Of a stretch of 64,000 nucleotides of DNA, positions 7,874-16,420 are shown piece by piece (position 1 is the first letter of the stretch; each line of letters opens with the position of its first letter). The stretch covers positions 1 through 64,000 of the forward strand of contig JANRKN010000158.1 of the NCBI GenBank assembly GCA_033763435.1, written 5' to 3'. This DNA comes from JANRKN01 sp033763435. Its GTDB lineage: Bacteria; Planctomycetota; Phycisphaerae; Phycisphaerales; UBA1924. The notes under the pieces are model-generated. The model was not told the origin of the DNA, searched no databases, and saw nothing but the letters and a program-made list of their open reading frames with translations. Made by a program: the position numbers and the translations under genes.

Positions 7874-9685
7874 ATGCGAGCGAACATGTTCAGGGGTCAG
7901 GTGACGGGTGCGGTCGGGGCGCTGGCGCTGATGATGTCGGCGGGCTTGGCGTTCGGTCAGGGTGAGGCGGGCAAATGGGCGGTGCTCGAGCTCGACGGCC
8001 CGGTGCTCGAAGCACCCGAGGGCTTCGAGTGGCTCTTCGGCGCCGAGAAGCCTCTGTTCAGGCAGATGATCGAATCCGTGCGCGAGGCGCGCGACAACGA
8101 CCTGGGCGGCATCGTGGTGCAGGTGAAGGACCTGCAGCTGAACGGCACGCAGATCGAGGAGCTGGGCGCCGCGCTGCGGTACGTGCGCGAGGGGGGGACG
8201 AAGGTTCATGTGTTTGCCGAGAACTTCGGGCCCGCAGAGCTGACCCTGGGCGCGTATGCCGATCAGATCGTGATGCAGTCGGGCGGGTCGGTGACGCTGC
8301 CGGGCATGCACATGGAGGAGATGTTCCTGGCCGACACGCTGGGCTGGGTGGGCGTGAAGGCGGACTTCGTGCAGGTGGGCGATTACAAGGGCGCGAGCGA
8401 GATGTTCGCGCGGAGCGCCCCGAGCCCGACGTGGGATGAGTCGATCAACACGATGCTCGACGGGCTCTACGCCAATCAGCGCGCGACGCTCAAGGCCGGG
8501 CGCAAGCTCGACGACGCGGGGCTGGACGCGGCGATGAAGTCCGCGTGGATGGCCTCGGGCCAGAGCGCGATCGAGGCCAAGCTCATCGACGCGCAGATCG
8601 ATCTGCCCGACCTGCCCGCGCACCTCGAGAAGGTCACGGGCGCGAAGGTGAGCTGGGCGGCGCCCATCGCGGGTGAGCCTGAGTCGTCGCTCGACATGTC
8701 CAACCCGTTCGCGCTGCTGGCCAAGCTCGGGCAGCAGCCCGACAACACGCCCACGGGTCCGACGATCGCGGTCGTTCACATCACCGGCTCGATCGTCGAC
8801 GGCGAGAGCTCGGCGGGCGGCCTGCTGGGCGGGGGCGGAAGCGTCGGCAGCCGGACCATCCGCAAGGCGCTTTCCGAGATCGAGAAGGAAGAGCTGGTCA
8901 AGGGTGTGGTGGTGCGGATCGATTCGCCGGGCGGCTCGGCGACCGCGAGCGAGATGATCTGGCAGGGCCTCAAGCGCGTCGCGAAGACCAAGCCGGTGTA
9001 CGTCTCGATCGGGTCGATGGCCGCGTCCGGCGGATACTACATCGCGGTGGGGGGCGACAAGGTCTTCGCGAATCCTTCGAGCATCGTGGGCTCGATCGGC
9101 GTCGTCGGGGGCAAGTTCGTGATGCAGGGCCTGTACGACATGGTCAAGGCCGGCGTCGTCGAGCGCTCGCGCGGGCCGATGGCGTCGATGATGAGCACCA
9201 AGAGCGTCTGGTCGCCCCAGGAGCGTGAGCTGGTGCGCCAGAAGATGACCGAGACGTACGACCTGTTCGCCTCGCGCGTGAGCGCGGGCCGGCCCGGGAT
9301 TGATCTGAAGAAGACGGCCGAGGGACGGCTGTTTGCAGGCACGCAGGCGCGCGAGCTCAAGATGGTCGATGAGATCGGCGGGCTGCACGACGCGGTGACG
9401 GCGCTTGCGTCGAAGCTGGGCCTCGAGGACTACGAGGTCCGCGACTATCCGGGGCCGCGGAGCCTCGATGAGATGCTCAAGGGCTTCCTGCCCGGCATGG
9501 CGTCCGCGCCGGTCGGCGGGGCGTCGGCCAACGCCGCGAACGTCGCGAGCATCGGGCTCGCTGGGCTCGAGGCGATCATGGGCCCGCGCGCGTTTGCGCA
9601 GGTGCGTTCGCAGCTTTCGGCCCTGATTCAGATGCGCGAAGAGCGCGTGATGCTTGTCATGCCGCGGATCGTGGTCGTGAAGTAA
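7874..9685 (+). CDS. sppA: Signal peptide peptidase SppA, 67K tandem type
   Basis: A 603-residue serine protease of the S49 family that degrades cleaved signal peptides or membrane-protein fragments in the envelope. It has a tandem (long, E. coli-like) architecture. The general base is Lys172 in GDYKGASEMF of the N-terminal half. The nucleophile is Ser385 in SMAASGGYY of the C-terminal half. An N-terminal hydrophobic segment ending in AFGQ acts as signal peptide or anchor. ATG at 7874 was chosen over the longer frame from 7814 because GGAAGGGA sits just upstream and the signal sequence then begins correctly. Convergent with yraN, 11 bp away. Confidence 0.92.
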   Translation: MRANMFRGQVTGAVGALALMMSAGLAFGQGEAGKWAVLELDGPVLEAPEGFEWLFGAEKPLFRQMIESVREARDNDLGGIVVQVKDLQLNGTQIEELGAALRYVREGGTKVHVFAENFGPAELTLGAYADQIVMQSGGSVTLPGMHMEEMFLADTLGWVGVKADFVQVGDYKGASEMFARSAPSPTWDESINTMLDGLYANQRATLKAGRKLDDAGLDAAMKSAWMASGQSAIEAKLIDAQIDLPDLPAHLEKVTGAKVSWAAPIAGEPESSLDMSNPFALLAKLGQQPDNTPTGPTIAVVHITGSIVDGESSAGGLLGGGGSVGSRTIRKALSEIEKEELVKGVVVRIDSPGGSATASEMIWQGLKRVAKTKPVYVSIGSMAASGGYYIAVGGDKVFANPSSIVGSIGVVGGKFVMQGLYDMVKAGVVERSRGPMASMMSTKSVWSPQERELVRQKMTETYDLFASRVSAGRPGIDLKKTAEGRLFAGTQARELKMVDEIGGLHDAVTALASKLGLEDYEVRDYPGPRSLDEMLKGFLPGMASAPVGGASANAANVASIGLAGLEAIMGPRAFAQVRSQLSALIQMREERVMLVMPRIVVVK

Positions 9686-9696
9686 CGGATTGGCTG

Positions 9697-10122
9697 CTAG
9701 AGCCCCTGACCGGCAAAGTGCCGGATTGTCGGCGGGTCGGTGAATTCGACGGTCACGACGTCGACCCGGACCGCGGGCCAGCCTCTGGAACGCATGAGAT
9801 ACGCCCTGAGCCGCCTCAGGGCGTTTCTCTTTCGCCGATCGATCCGCGCGTCGGCGGGGATGGCCGAGCCCCGCCCGCGCGTGGGCGTCTTGGCCTTGAC
9901 CTCGACGAGAACGAAGAACGTCCCGCCCGGCGCGCGGCAGATCAGGTCGGCCTCGTCGCGCCCGACGCGGAGATTGCGCTCGAGCACGTCAAAGCCCTTC
10001 GCGCGGAGATAGTCGGCAGCCAGGGACTCGGCGCGCGCGCCCGTGCGCTGGTTGGCGGTGCGAGGATCGGCCCGAAACAGCCGGCGCCACCATCCCCAGA
10101 GGCGCAAGAGCGGCCCGGGCAT
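9697..10122 (-). CDS. yraN: YraN family (UPF0102) nuclease-like protein
   Basis: A 141-residue member of UPF0102. The core ARAESLAADYLRAKGF is followed by GRDEADLI and VLVEVKAK, the Asp/Glu-x-Lys arrangement of the restriction-endonuclease-like fold. A role in DNA repair or recombination is suspected for the family but not established. It starts 2 nt after the end of the interrupted PPIase-like gene on the same strand. It ends with TAG, showing that TAG is an ordinary stop codon in this genome. Confidence 0.87.
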   Translation of the reverse strand: MPGPLLRLWGWWRRLFRADPRTANQRTGARAESLAADYLRAKGFDVLERNLRVGRDEADLICRAPGGTFFVLVEVKAKTPTRGRGSAIPADARIDRRKRNALRRLRAYLMRSRGWPAVRVDVVTVEFTDPPTIRHFAGQGL

Positions 10123-10124
10123 GT

Positions 10125-11480
10125 TCAGCGCCCGCTGCTCGCCGGCGCGCCACCCGAGGGGAGGTACCGCTCCGCAGCGATTTCGACCAGCCGCGAGGCC
10201 ATCTCATCGACCTCGGTGAACGAGGCCTGCTGCTTCAGGCGCTCGACGTAGCGGCTCAGCTCCTGCTCGCGCCGGGCCGAGCGCAGGCGGTCTTCGATGA
10301 GCATCTGCGAGTCGTAAAACGAGGTCTGGACGATCTCGACCGCGTCCATCGCGAGGTACTCAAAGTCCTCGCCCGCGCGATAGGGGCCGATCCAGTTGCC
10401 GGGCGTGAGCTGGCGCGCGGCGTTGTTCCGCACGCTGTCGGCGAACCAGGTGCCCTCGCTGATCGCGCCCTTGATCTCGGGCGGCTTGTCCGAGACCTGA
10501 CCGGCCTCGGCGCGCTTGAAGCTGTTCAGCTCGGTCTAGGCGATCTCGGTGAACGCCTCGCCCGCCTTGAGTCGGCGATCAACCTCGGCAAGGTCGGTCT
10601 CGACGCGCGCCTTGGGGATGCGGATGATGCGGAACAGGGCCTTGGGCGCGGGGTTGAAGACGTCCTGATACTTCTCGTACGTCAGCCGCATGTCGCGCGT
10701 GCTGACAACGACGCGCGGGTCGACCTCGGACGAGATCTGGAAGCGGATGAGTTCTTCCTTCTCGCGCTCGCGGAGCCACTGGTCGTCGTTGATGCCGCGC
10801 TCGGCCATGAGCTCTTCGCGCGCCGCGGCCTGGGAACCGCCTGTGCGGGCGAACAGGTCCTTGCGCATCATTTCCATGAACGCGAGGAAGCCGAGCTTCT
10901 GCTCGGGGCTCAGACGCTGCATGGCCTCGGCGCGGAGCAGCTCGTCGCGGATGAACTGGTTGAGTCGGTCGGTGATCTCTTTGCGGGCCCAGGCGCGCCA
11001 CTCGTCGGGCGGGCGCTTGACGGCCTCGGCGCGCAGGCGCTCGCCCATGGTGTCGAGGAAGGCCGAGGCGAAGACGGGCCGGGCATTCACGTCGCCGACC
11101 TTGGCGTCAATGAGCATCGCCTGACCCACGGGGCGGGCGGCGGGGCTGAGGGCCTCGGGCGCGCCGGTCTGTGCGGTGACGTCGATCATGCCCTCGCTCG
11201 CGGCGAGCGGGCCCGAAACGGGATTGGTGCGGGCCGAATCATCGACCACGCGCGTCGCGGTCTCGTTCGACGCGGCGGGGGCGGCAGAAGGCGCGGCGGC
11301 TTGGGGGTCGACGAAGTCGTTGGCGCGGACGGCGGGAGTGCCGTCGATGGCCGAGCGAACGGTGCCGCAGCCTGAGAGCAGCGCGAGGGCGGTCAGGCCG
11401 AGCGCCGGGGCGACCTGCCTGAGCAGGCGTGCGTTCACGAGTTGCGAAGGAATCCGTCCCGACCCGCGAAGGTGGTGCAT
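10125..11480 (-). pseudogene. PPIase/SurA-like lipoprotein gene with in-frame TAG
   Basis: One continuous reading frame of 452 codons is interrupted by a TAG at 10538-10536. The first part (314 codons from ATG 11480) has a lipoprotein signal with lipobox LLSGC, a low-complexity linker, a SurA_N-like helical part (RLNQFIRDELLRAEAMQRL) and the beginning of a parvulin-like region (ALFRIIRIPKARVET...RLKAGEAFTEIA). The same frame resumes directly after the TAG (TELNSFKRAEAGQVSD) and continues for 136 codons to TGA. The break falls inside the rotamase-like domain, so the truncated product should be inactive. GTG at 11438 is an alternative start that would give a more normal lipoprotein signal of about 24 residues. 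Recent nonsense mutation, sequencing error and readthrough cannot be told apart here. The parvulin assignment is moderate. Confidence 0.75.
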
Positions 11481-11670
11481 CGGTGGATGGTACCCGCCGG
11501 GGCGGGGAAAGGTTCGCGGGTGGGTATGGGGCGCGCGGGCGGCCGGGGGAGCGTCCAAGGGCTGGCCGGGTGCGAAAACGCGGACGGAAGTTGCTAGGAT
11601 CGTCCGGTTCCCGATCGGGAGCAACGGTTCGGATGAGGGTGGGTTTGGGCGGTGGTGCAAGGAGCGTGCG

Positions 11671-12252
11671 ATGTCCTCCGGCGAAGCCCCGAAACTGATC
11701 ATCGATTCGGACTGGAAGGCCCAAGCGCAGGCCGAGAAGGCCAAGGTCGCGGCCGCGGCGGAAGCCAAGGCGGCGTCGACCGCGGGCGCCCCGGCCTCGG
11801 GCAAGGCCCCGGCGGACGACAACCGCCCGATCGGCTTTGAGGACCTGCTGAGCCTGCTTGCGAGCCAGGCGCTGCTGTATATGGGCGCGTTCCCCGATCG
11901 CTCGGGGCGGGCGGTCGTGGCGCTGGACATGGCCAAGCTGCACATTGACCTGCTGGGCGTGGTGGAGCAGAAGACCAAGGGCAACCTGACGGCCGAGGAA
12001 TCGACGATGCTCCAGAAGATGGGGCACGAGCTCCGGATGGAGTTTGTCGAGGTCTCGAAGGAAGTCGCCAAGGCGGTGCAGGAAGGCCGGCTCAAGCCGC
12101 AGTCTGCCAGCGGGGCGATGGGCGGCGGATTGGGTGGGGCGCCGACGTTGAACCTGAACCCAGGACCGGGGCCGAGCATGGGGCCGAGCGGCGGCATGTC
12201 CTTCGGCGGCACGTCCGGCCCGGGCTCGGGCGCCGGGCCCGTGAAGTTCTGA
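11671..12252 (+). CDS. DUF1844 family protein
   Basis: A 193-residue cytosolic protein. Residues about 52-135 (FEDLLSLLASQALLYMG, then AKLHIDLLGVVEQKTKGNL and ESTMLQKMGHELRMEFVEV) match DUF1844, an all-helical domain of unknown function common in Planctomycetes, Acidobacteria and Deltaproteobacteria. The N-terminal 45 residues are Ala/Lys-rich and the last 45 are Gly/Pro/Ser-rich, both probably disordered. AAGGAG lies 6 nt before the ATG. It lies 65 bp upstream of sdhC on the same strand. Confidence 0.82.
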   Translation: MSSGEAPKLIIDSDWKAQAQAEKAKVAAAAEAKAASTAGAPASGKAPADDNRPIGFEDLLSLLASQALLYMGAFPDRSGRAVVALDMAKLHIDLLGVVEQKTKGNLTAEESTMLQKMGHELRMEFVEVSKEVAKAVQEGRLKPQSASGAMGGGLGGAPTLNLNPGPGPSMGPSGGMSFGGTSGPGSGAGPVKF

Positions 12253-12317
12253 GTCTCTCGTGATGGATTTCGAGGCCGGGCCGACTGCCCGACCCTCGCG
12301 ACGAAAGGACCGATCTC

Positions 12318-13214
12318 GTGTCAGCCTCTCCGTCCAGCTCTTCCCAGTCCGGCTCTTCTCAGTCCGGCGCGGCGTCCCAGTCGGTCCTCGACAAGCACCA
12401 TTTCCTGCTCCGTCGGCTGCACTCGCTGACGGGCATTGTGCCGATCGGCCTGTTCCTGATCGCGCACCTGGTGACCAACTCGTCGATCGTGTGGGGCAAG
12501 TTCGGCCTGCGTGCCGAGGGCGAGGGTTACTCGCTCGTCGAAGGTGGCGTCGCGTACTTCTGGAAAGAAGTGAAGTGGATCAACGAGCAGATTCCGCACC
12601 TGCTGCTCATTGAGATCGTGCTCTGGCTCTCGATCGCCTTCCACTCGATCTTCGGCATCATCTACGCCCGCTCGGGCCGGTCGAACACCGCGTCGTACGG
12701 CTTCGGCGGGAACTTCCGCTATTGGCTGCAGCGGATGAGCGGGTACATCGGCGTGCTGTACATCTTCTACCACGTCGCGACGCTGCGCTGGGGCTGGACG
12801 TTCCTGGTGCCGGGCGGCACAAAGTGGTCGCACCAGCAGTCGGTCTCGACGATGGTCGCGGCGCTTCAGGGCAGCACCACGGGCTGGACGGTGTGGGGCG
12901 TCGTCGTTTCGATCTTCTACTTCGTGGGCGTCACGGCGCTGGTCTTCCACTTTGCCAACGGGCTCTGGACCGCGGCGATCACGTGGGGCCTCACGGTCTC
13001 GCGCACGGCTCAGCAGCGCTGGGGCTACGCGTGTGCGGCGCTGGGCGTCGGGCTCATGGGCATGGCGTGGGCGTCGCTCATCGGCTTCAAGACGCTGTCC
13101 TTTGACCAGGCCGCGGCGGTCGAGAAGAAGCTCCTGAGCACCCCGGCGGCCTCGGCGCCCGCGCAGGCACCGGAACGGCTCGCGGAGACGGTGCCGTCCC
13201 AGAACACGCCTTGA
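12318..13214 (+). CDS. sdhC: Succinate dehydrogenase cytochrome b558 subunit
   Basis: A 298-residue membrane anchor of complex II. The frame begins at GTG 12318 with AAAGGA upstream. After a Ser/Gln-rich N-terminus, LRRLHSLTGIVPIGLF followed by LIAHLVTNSS holds a conserved heme-ligand His region. Five hydrophobic spans follow, including YHVATLRWGW. This single-polypeptide diheme type, encoded upstream of sdhA and sdhB, is the menaquinone-linked (Bacillus/Bacteroidetes-like) architecture. It fits the futalosine-pathway gene mqnD elsewhere in the window. The C-terminal tail is Ala/Pro-rich. Confidence 0.92.
   Translation: MSASPSSSSQSGSSQSGAASQSVLDKHHFLLRRLHSLTGIVPIGLFLIAHLVTNSSIVWGKFGLRAEGEGYSLVEGGVAYFWKEVKWINEQIPHLLLIEIVLWLSIAFHSIFGIIYARSGRSNTASYGFGGNFRYWLQRMSGYIGVLYIFYHVATLRWGWTFLVPGGTKWSHQQSVSTMVAALQGSTTGWTVWGVVVSIFYFVGVTALVFHFANGLWTAAITWGLTVSRTAQQRWGYACAALGVGLMGMAWASLIGFKTLSFDQAAAVEKKLLSTPAASAPAQAPERLAETVPSQNTP
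12333..12380 (+). repeat. In-frame 15-bp repeat at the start of sdhC
   Basis: Two 15-bp units (12333-12347 and 12348-12362), differing at two positions, are followed by an 18-bp variant, and encode Ser-Ser-Ser-Gln/Ser-Gly-Ser-Ser-Gln units in the cytosolic N-terminus of SdhC. They are a coding low-complexity repeat, not a separate element. Confidence 0.6.
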
Positions 13215-13332
13215 GCCGGGCGGGCCGGGCCCGCCGAGGGGCCCCTGATCCGCCCCTCATCCGGCCCTCATCCAGTGGGGCGGGTCGGACGAATTCCGCA
13301 TCAGCACATCAAGAGCGGGTGAATGCGGTGGT

Positions 13333-13372
13333 GGGGCAGGTGGGGAAGGTGGGGGCGGTGGTGGTGGTGGGG
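13333..13372 (+). other. G-run tract (possible G-quadruplex) upstream of sdhA
   Basis: Four runs of four or more G (13333-13336, 13342-13345, 13351-13355, 13369-13372) lie 18-57 bp before the sdhA ATG on the coding strand. The last loop is long (13 nt), so the structure is less certain than the rpsD one. Confidence 0.45.
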
Positions 13373-13389
13373 TTGAGCGAGGTTGAAGC

Positions 13390-15357
13390 ATGTCGCAGCA
13401 GCGCGTGATCGTCGTCGGCGGTGGGTTGGCGGGTCTTTCGGCCTCGGTGCGAATCGCCGAGGCGGGCCTGAGCGTGGACCTGTTCTCGATGGTGCCTGTC
13501 AAGCGCAGCCACAGCGTGTGCGCGCAGGGCGGCATCAACGCGTGCAACGAGGTCGCCCGTCAGCAGGGCTACAGCGAGTACGAGCACTTCGACGAGACGA
13601 TCTACGGCGGGGACTTCCTCGCTGACCAGCACCCGGTGCTGGAGATGGCCAACTGGGCGCCGCGGATCATCGACCTGCTCGACCGCATGGGTGTGCCCTT
13701 CAACCGCACGAGCGAGGGCTACCGCGACCTGCGGCTGTTCGGCGGTTCGCTCTTCAAGCGGACGCACTTTGCCGGCGCGACGACGGGTCAGCAGCTTCTG
13801 TACGCCTTTGACGAGCAGACGAGGCGTTACGAGGCCGAGGGCAAGGTCAACAAGTACGAGTTCTGGGAGTTCCTCGCGCCGGTGATCGTGGATGGGCGCT
13901 GCGTGGGCATCGTGGCGCAGGACATGCGGACGATGCAGATCCGCTCGTTCCGCGCCGACGCGGTCGTGATGGCGACCGGCGGCAACGGGCTGGTCTTCGG
14001 CAAGAGCACGCAGAGCGTGATCTGTACCGGCGCGGCCGCGGCGCGCTGCTTCCGCGCGGGCGTGTGGTACGGCAACCCTGAGATGATCCAGGTCCACCCG
14101 ACCGCGATCCCGGGCGCTGACAAGACCCGCCTGATGTCCGAGTCGGCCCGAGGCGAGGGCGGGCGAGTCTGGGTGCCCCGCAAGAAGGGCGACACGCGCG
14201 ACCCCAAGCAGATCCCCGAGGCCGAGCGCTATTACTTCCTCGAAGAGAAGTACCCCGCCTACGGCAACATCGTCCCCCGCGACATCGCGACGCGCGAGAT
14301 CTTCGCGATCTGCGTCAACGAGGGCATGGGCGTGATGGGCCAGAACCAGGTCTATCTCGACCTCACCCACAAGCCCCGCGAGTACCTCGACAAGAAGCTC
14401 GGCGGCATCCTGGAGATCTACGAGAAGTTCGTGGGCGATGACCCGCGTTCGACGCCGATGCGCATCTTCCCAAGCGTCCACTACACGATGGGCGGCCTGT
14501 GGACGCAGTTCACCAAGGGCGCGTACGCCCCCAACCAGCCCCTGCCCAAGCACAAGTCGGGCTCGCCCGCGCCGCTGGACGCCCGCCCGGGCCAGGGCAT
14601 GTCGATCGGCGCCCCCAACAACATGATGACCAACGTGCCGGGGCTGTACGCCTTCGGCGAGGTCAACTTCGCGTACCACGGCGCCAACCGCCTGGGGGCG
14701 AACGCGCTGCTCTCGTGCATTTTCGACGGGCTCTTCTGCGGCGTGTCGGTCGTGAACTACGTTCAGGACGTGGTCAAGGCCAATCAGGGCTCGGCCGCGG
14801 CGCCCCAGAGCGCGTTCGACGCGGGCGTCGCCTCACAGGAAAACCTCGTCAAGAAGCTCACCGGCACCGTCGGCGCTGCGCAGGACGACGCGACGAATCC
14901 GTACTTGATCGGCAAGGAACTGGGCGAGGAAATGACCGCGGCCTGCACCGTTGTGCGGACAGACGCTCGCCTGCGGCAGTGTCAGAAGAAGATCGCCGAG
15001 CTCAAGGAGCGCTACTCGCGCGCGGTGCTGTCGGATGCCGCGGCGTGGTCCAACCAGTCGCTCTCGTACGCCCGCGCGGTCGGCGACATGCTGATCATGG
15101 CCGACGCGGTCGCGCTCGCGGCGCTCGAGCGTCGCGAAAGCCGCGGCGCCCACTATCGCGAGGACTTCCCCACCCGCAACGACGCGGAGTTCATGAAGAG
15201 CAGCGTCACGCGCTACGACGCAGCGTCGGACCGGGTGAGCCTCGAGTTCCAGCCGATCGACGCCGACCTGATTGCCCCGACGGCCCGGACCTACGGCAAG
15301 AAGGACGACAAGAAGTCCGAAGCCTCTGCCCCCAAGCCCGCGCTGGCGGGCGTCTGA
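13390..15357 (+). CDS. sdhA: Succinate dehydrogenase flavoprotein subunit
   Basis: A 655-residue flavoprotein subunit of complex II, oxidising succinate to fumarate. The Rossmann dinucleotide-binding motif VVGGGLAGLSASVRIAEAG is at residues 8-26. RSHSVCAQGGIN contains the His that carries covalent FAD. SARGEGGRVW and the late YAFGEVNFAYHGANRLGANAL segment belong to the active site and FAD site. The last 30 residues are Lys/Ala/Pro-rich. The sdhC-sdhA gap (13215-13389) contains a G-run tract listed separately. sdhB follows 54 bp downstream. Confidence 0.95.
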   Translation: MSQQRVIVVGGGLAGLSASVRIAEAGLSVDLFSMVPVKRSHSVCAQGGINACNEVARQQGYSEYEHFDETIYGGDFLADQHPVLEMANWAPRIIDLLDRMGVPFNRTSEGYRDLRLFGGSLFKRTHFAGATTGQQLLYAFDEQTRRYEAEGKVNKYEFWEFLAPVIVDGRCVGIVAQDMRTMQIRSFRADAVVMATGGNGLVFGKSTQSVICTGAAAARCFRAGVWYGNPEMIQVHPTAIPGADKTRLMSESARGEGGRVWVPRKKGDTRDPKQIPEAERYYFLEEKYPAYGNIVPRDIATREIFAICVNEGMGVMGQNQVYLDLTHKPREYLDKKLGGILEIYEKFVGDDPRSTPMRIFPSVHYTMGGLWTQFTKGAYAPNQPLPKHKSGSPAPLDARPGQGMSIGAPNNMMTNVPGLYAFGEVNFAYHGANRLGANALLSCIFDGLFCGVSVVNYVQDVVKANQGSAAAPQSAFDAGVASQENLVKKLTGTVGAAQDDATNPYLIGKELGEEMTAACTVVRTDARLRQCQKKIAELKERYSRAVLSDAAAWSNQSLSYARAVGDMLIMADAVALAALERRESRGAHYREDFPTRNDAEFMKSSVTRYDAASDRVSLEFQPIDADLIAPTARTYGKKDDKKSEASAPKPALAGV

Positions 15358-15411
15358 CGACACACGCCCTGCCGACTCTGACCCGCACCCTCACGCGAAC
15401 ACCTGAGCACC

Positions 15412-16260
15412 ATGCTGAGCACCTTCACCAACGTCGATGAACTCTCCGCCCAGCGCCTGGCCAGCCGCAAGCGCGCGAAGGCGGGCCGGACGATCCTCGT
15501 GCGGATCAAGCGCTGCGACGGGCCGGGCAAGCCCTCGCGGTGGGAGGAGTTCAAGGTCCCGGTGCCGCCGGGCGCGAACGTGATCTCGACGCTTCAGCAC
15601 ATCGCGGCGCATCCAGTGACGACGTCGGGCCAGCGCACGGTGCCGGTCGTCTGGGACTCGGGCTGCCTCGAAGAAGTCTGCGGCGCGTGCACGATGGTCG
15701 TCAACGGCATGGTGCGCCAGTCGTGCTCGGCGCTGATCGATGACTACGCGCCGAACGAGGGCGACGTGCTCACGCTCGAGCCCATGAGCAAGTTCCCGGT
15801 GATCCGCGACCTGTGGGTCGACCGCGAGCGGGTGTTCCACAACCTGCGCCGGGTGCAGGCGTGGGTGCCGATCGACGGGACGTACTCGCTGGGCGCCGGG
15901 CCCAAGGAATCGCCCGCGAAGCAGGAGACGCGCTACAAGCTCTCCGAGTGCATGTCCTGCGGCTGCTGCCTCGAGGCGTGCCCGCAGTTCAATCTCGAGG
16001 AAGACCCGAAGAACTGGGACAGCGCGTTCATCGGCCCGCACGCGATCAGTCAGGCGCGACTGTTCAACGAGCACGAGACGGGCAAGCAGCTCAAGGACGA
16101 ACGGCTCGACGTGCTGATGGGCCCCGGCGGCGTGAACGACTGCGGCAACGCCCAGAACTGCGTTAAGGTGTGCCCCAAGCACATCCCGCTCACGGAGTCG
16201 ATCGCGGCGATCGGCCGGGCCGTCACGGTCCATGCCATTGCCAAGTTCTTCCGTGGGTAA
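15412..16260 (+). CDS. sdhB: Succinate dehydrogenase iron-sulfur subunit
   Basis: A 282-residue electron-transfer subunit of complex II. The 2Fe-2S site is in WDSGCLEEVCGACTMVVNG. The 4Fe-4S site is CMSCGCCLEACPQFN and the 3Fe-4S site lies in CGNAQNCVKVCPKHIPL. It is the third gene of the sdhCAB cluster. Its final codons (AKFFRG-stop) are the first copy of a 16-bp tandem repeat that runs on into the intergenic region. Confidence 0.95.
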   Translation: MLSTFTNVDELSAQRLASRKRAKAGRTILVRIKRCDGPGKPSRWEEFKVPVPPGANVISTLQHIAAHPVTTSGQRTVPVVWDSGCLEEVCGACTMVVNGMVRQSCSALIDDYAPNEGDVLTLEPMSKFPVIRDLWVDRERVFHNLRRVQAWVPIDGTYSLGAGPKESPAKQETRYKLSECMSCGCCLEACPQFNLEEDPKNWDSAFIGPHAISQARLFNEHETGKQLKDERLDVLMGPGGVNDCGNAQNCVKVCPKHIPLTESIAAIGRAVTVHAIAKFFRG

Positions 16261-16306
16261 GTTCTTTCGTGGGTAAGTTCTTTCGCGGGTAAGTTCTCCC
16301 GCCCGT
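16243..16306 (+). repeat. 16-bp tandem repeat, four copies, over the sdhB stop
   Basis: Four consecutive 16-bp units lie at 16243-16258, 16259-16274, 16275-16290 and 16291-16306. The consensus is AAGTTCTTTCGTGGGT; units 1-3 differ by one or two bases and unit 4 is more diverged. The first unit encodes the sdhB C-terminus and the others are noncoding. Because 16 is not a multiple of 3, gain or loss of units would not extend sdhB in frame. Confidence 0.85.
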
Positions 16307-16420
16307 GGGCCCGCCCGTACCGACGGCACAGTCGGCCCGACCCGCGAAGGGCGCCGCTCTACCGCGGGACTTTGAGGCACGCCCGTACACACCCCGGGCC
16401 CCCTGGCCGATCTGCCGGTC

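Noticed and set aside
10536..10538. TAG recoding (pyrrolysine or suppressor) at the interrupted lipoprotein gene
   Set aside because: Several confident genes in the window (yraN, purF, mqnD) end with TAG, and no pyl genes are present, so a plain nonsense change or sequence error is simpler.
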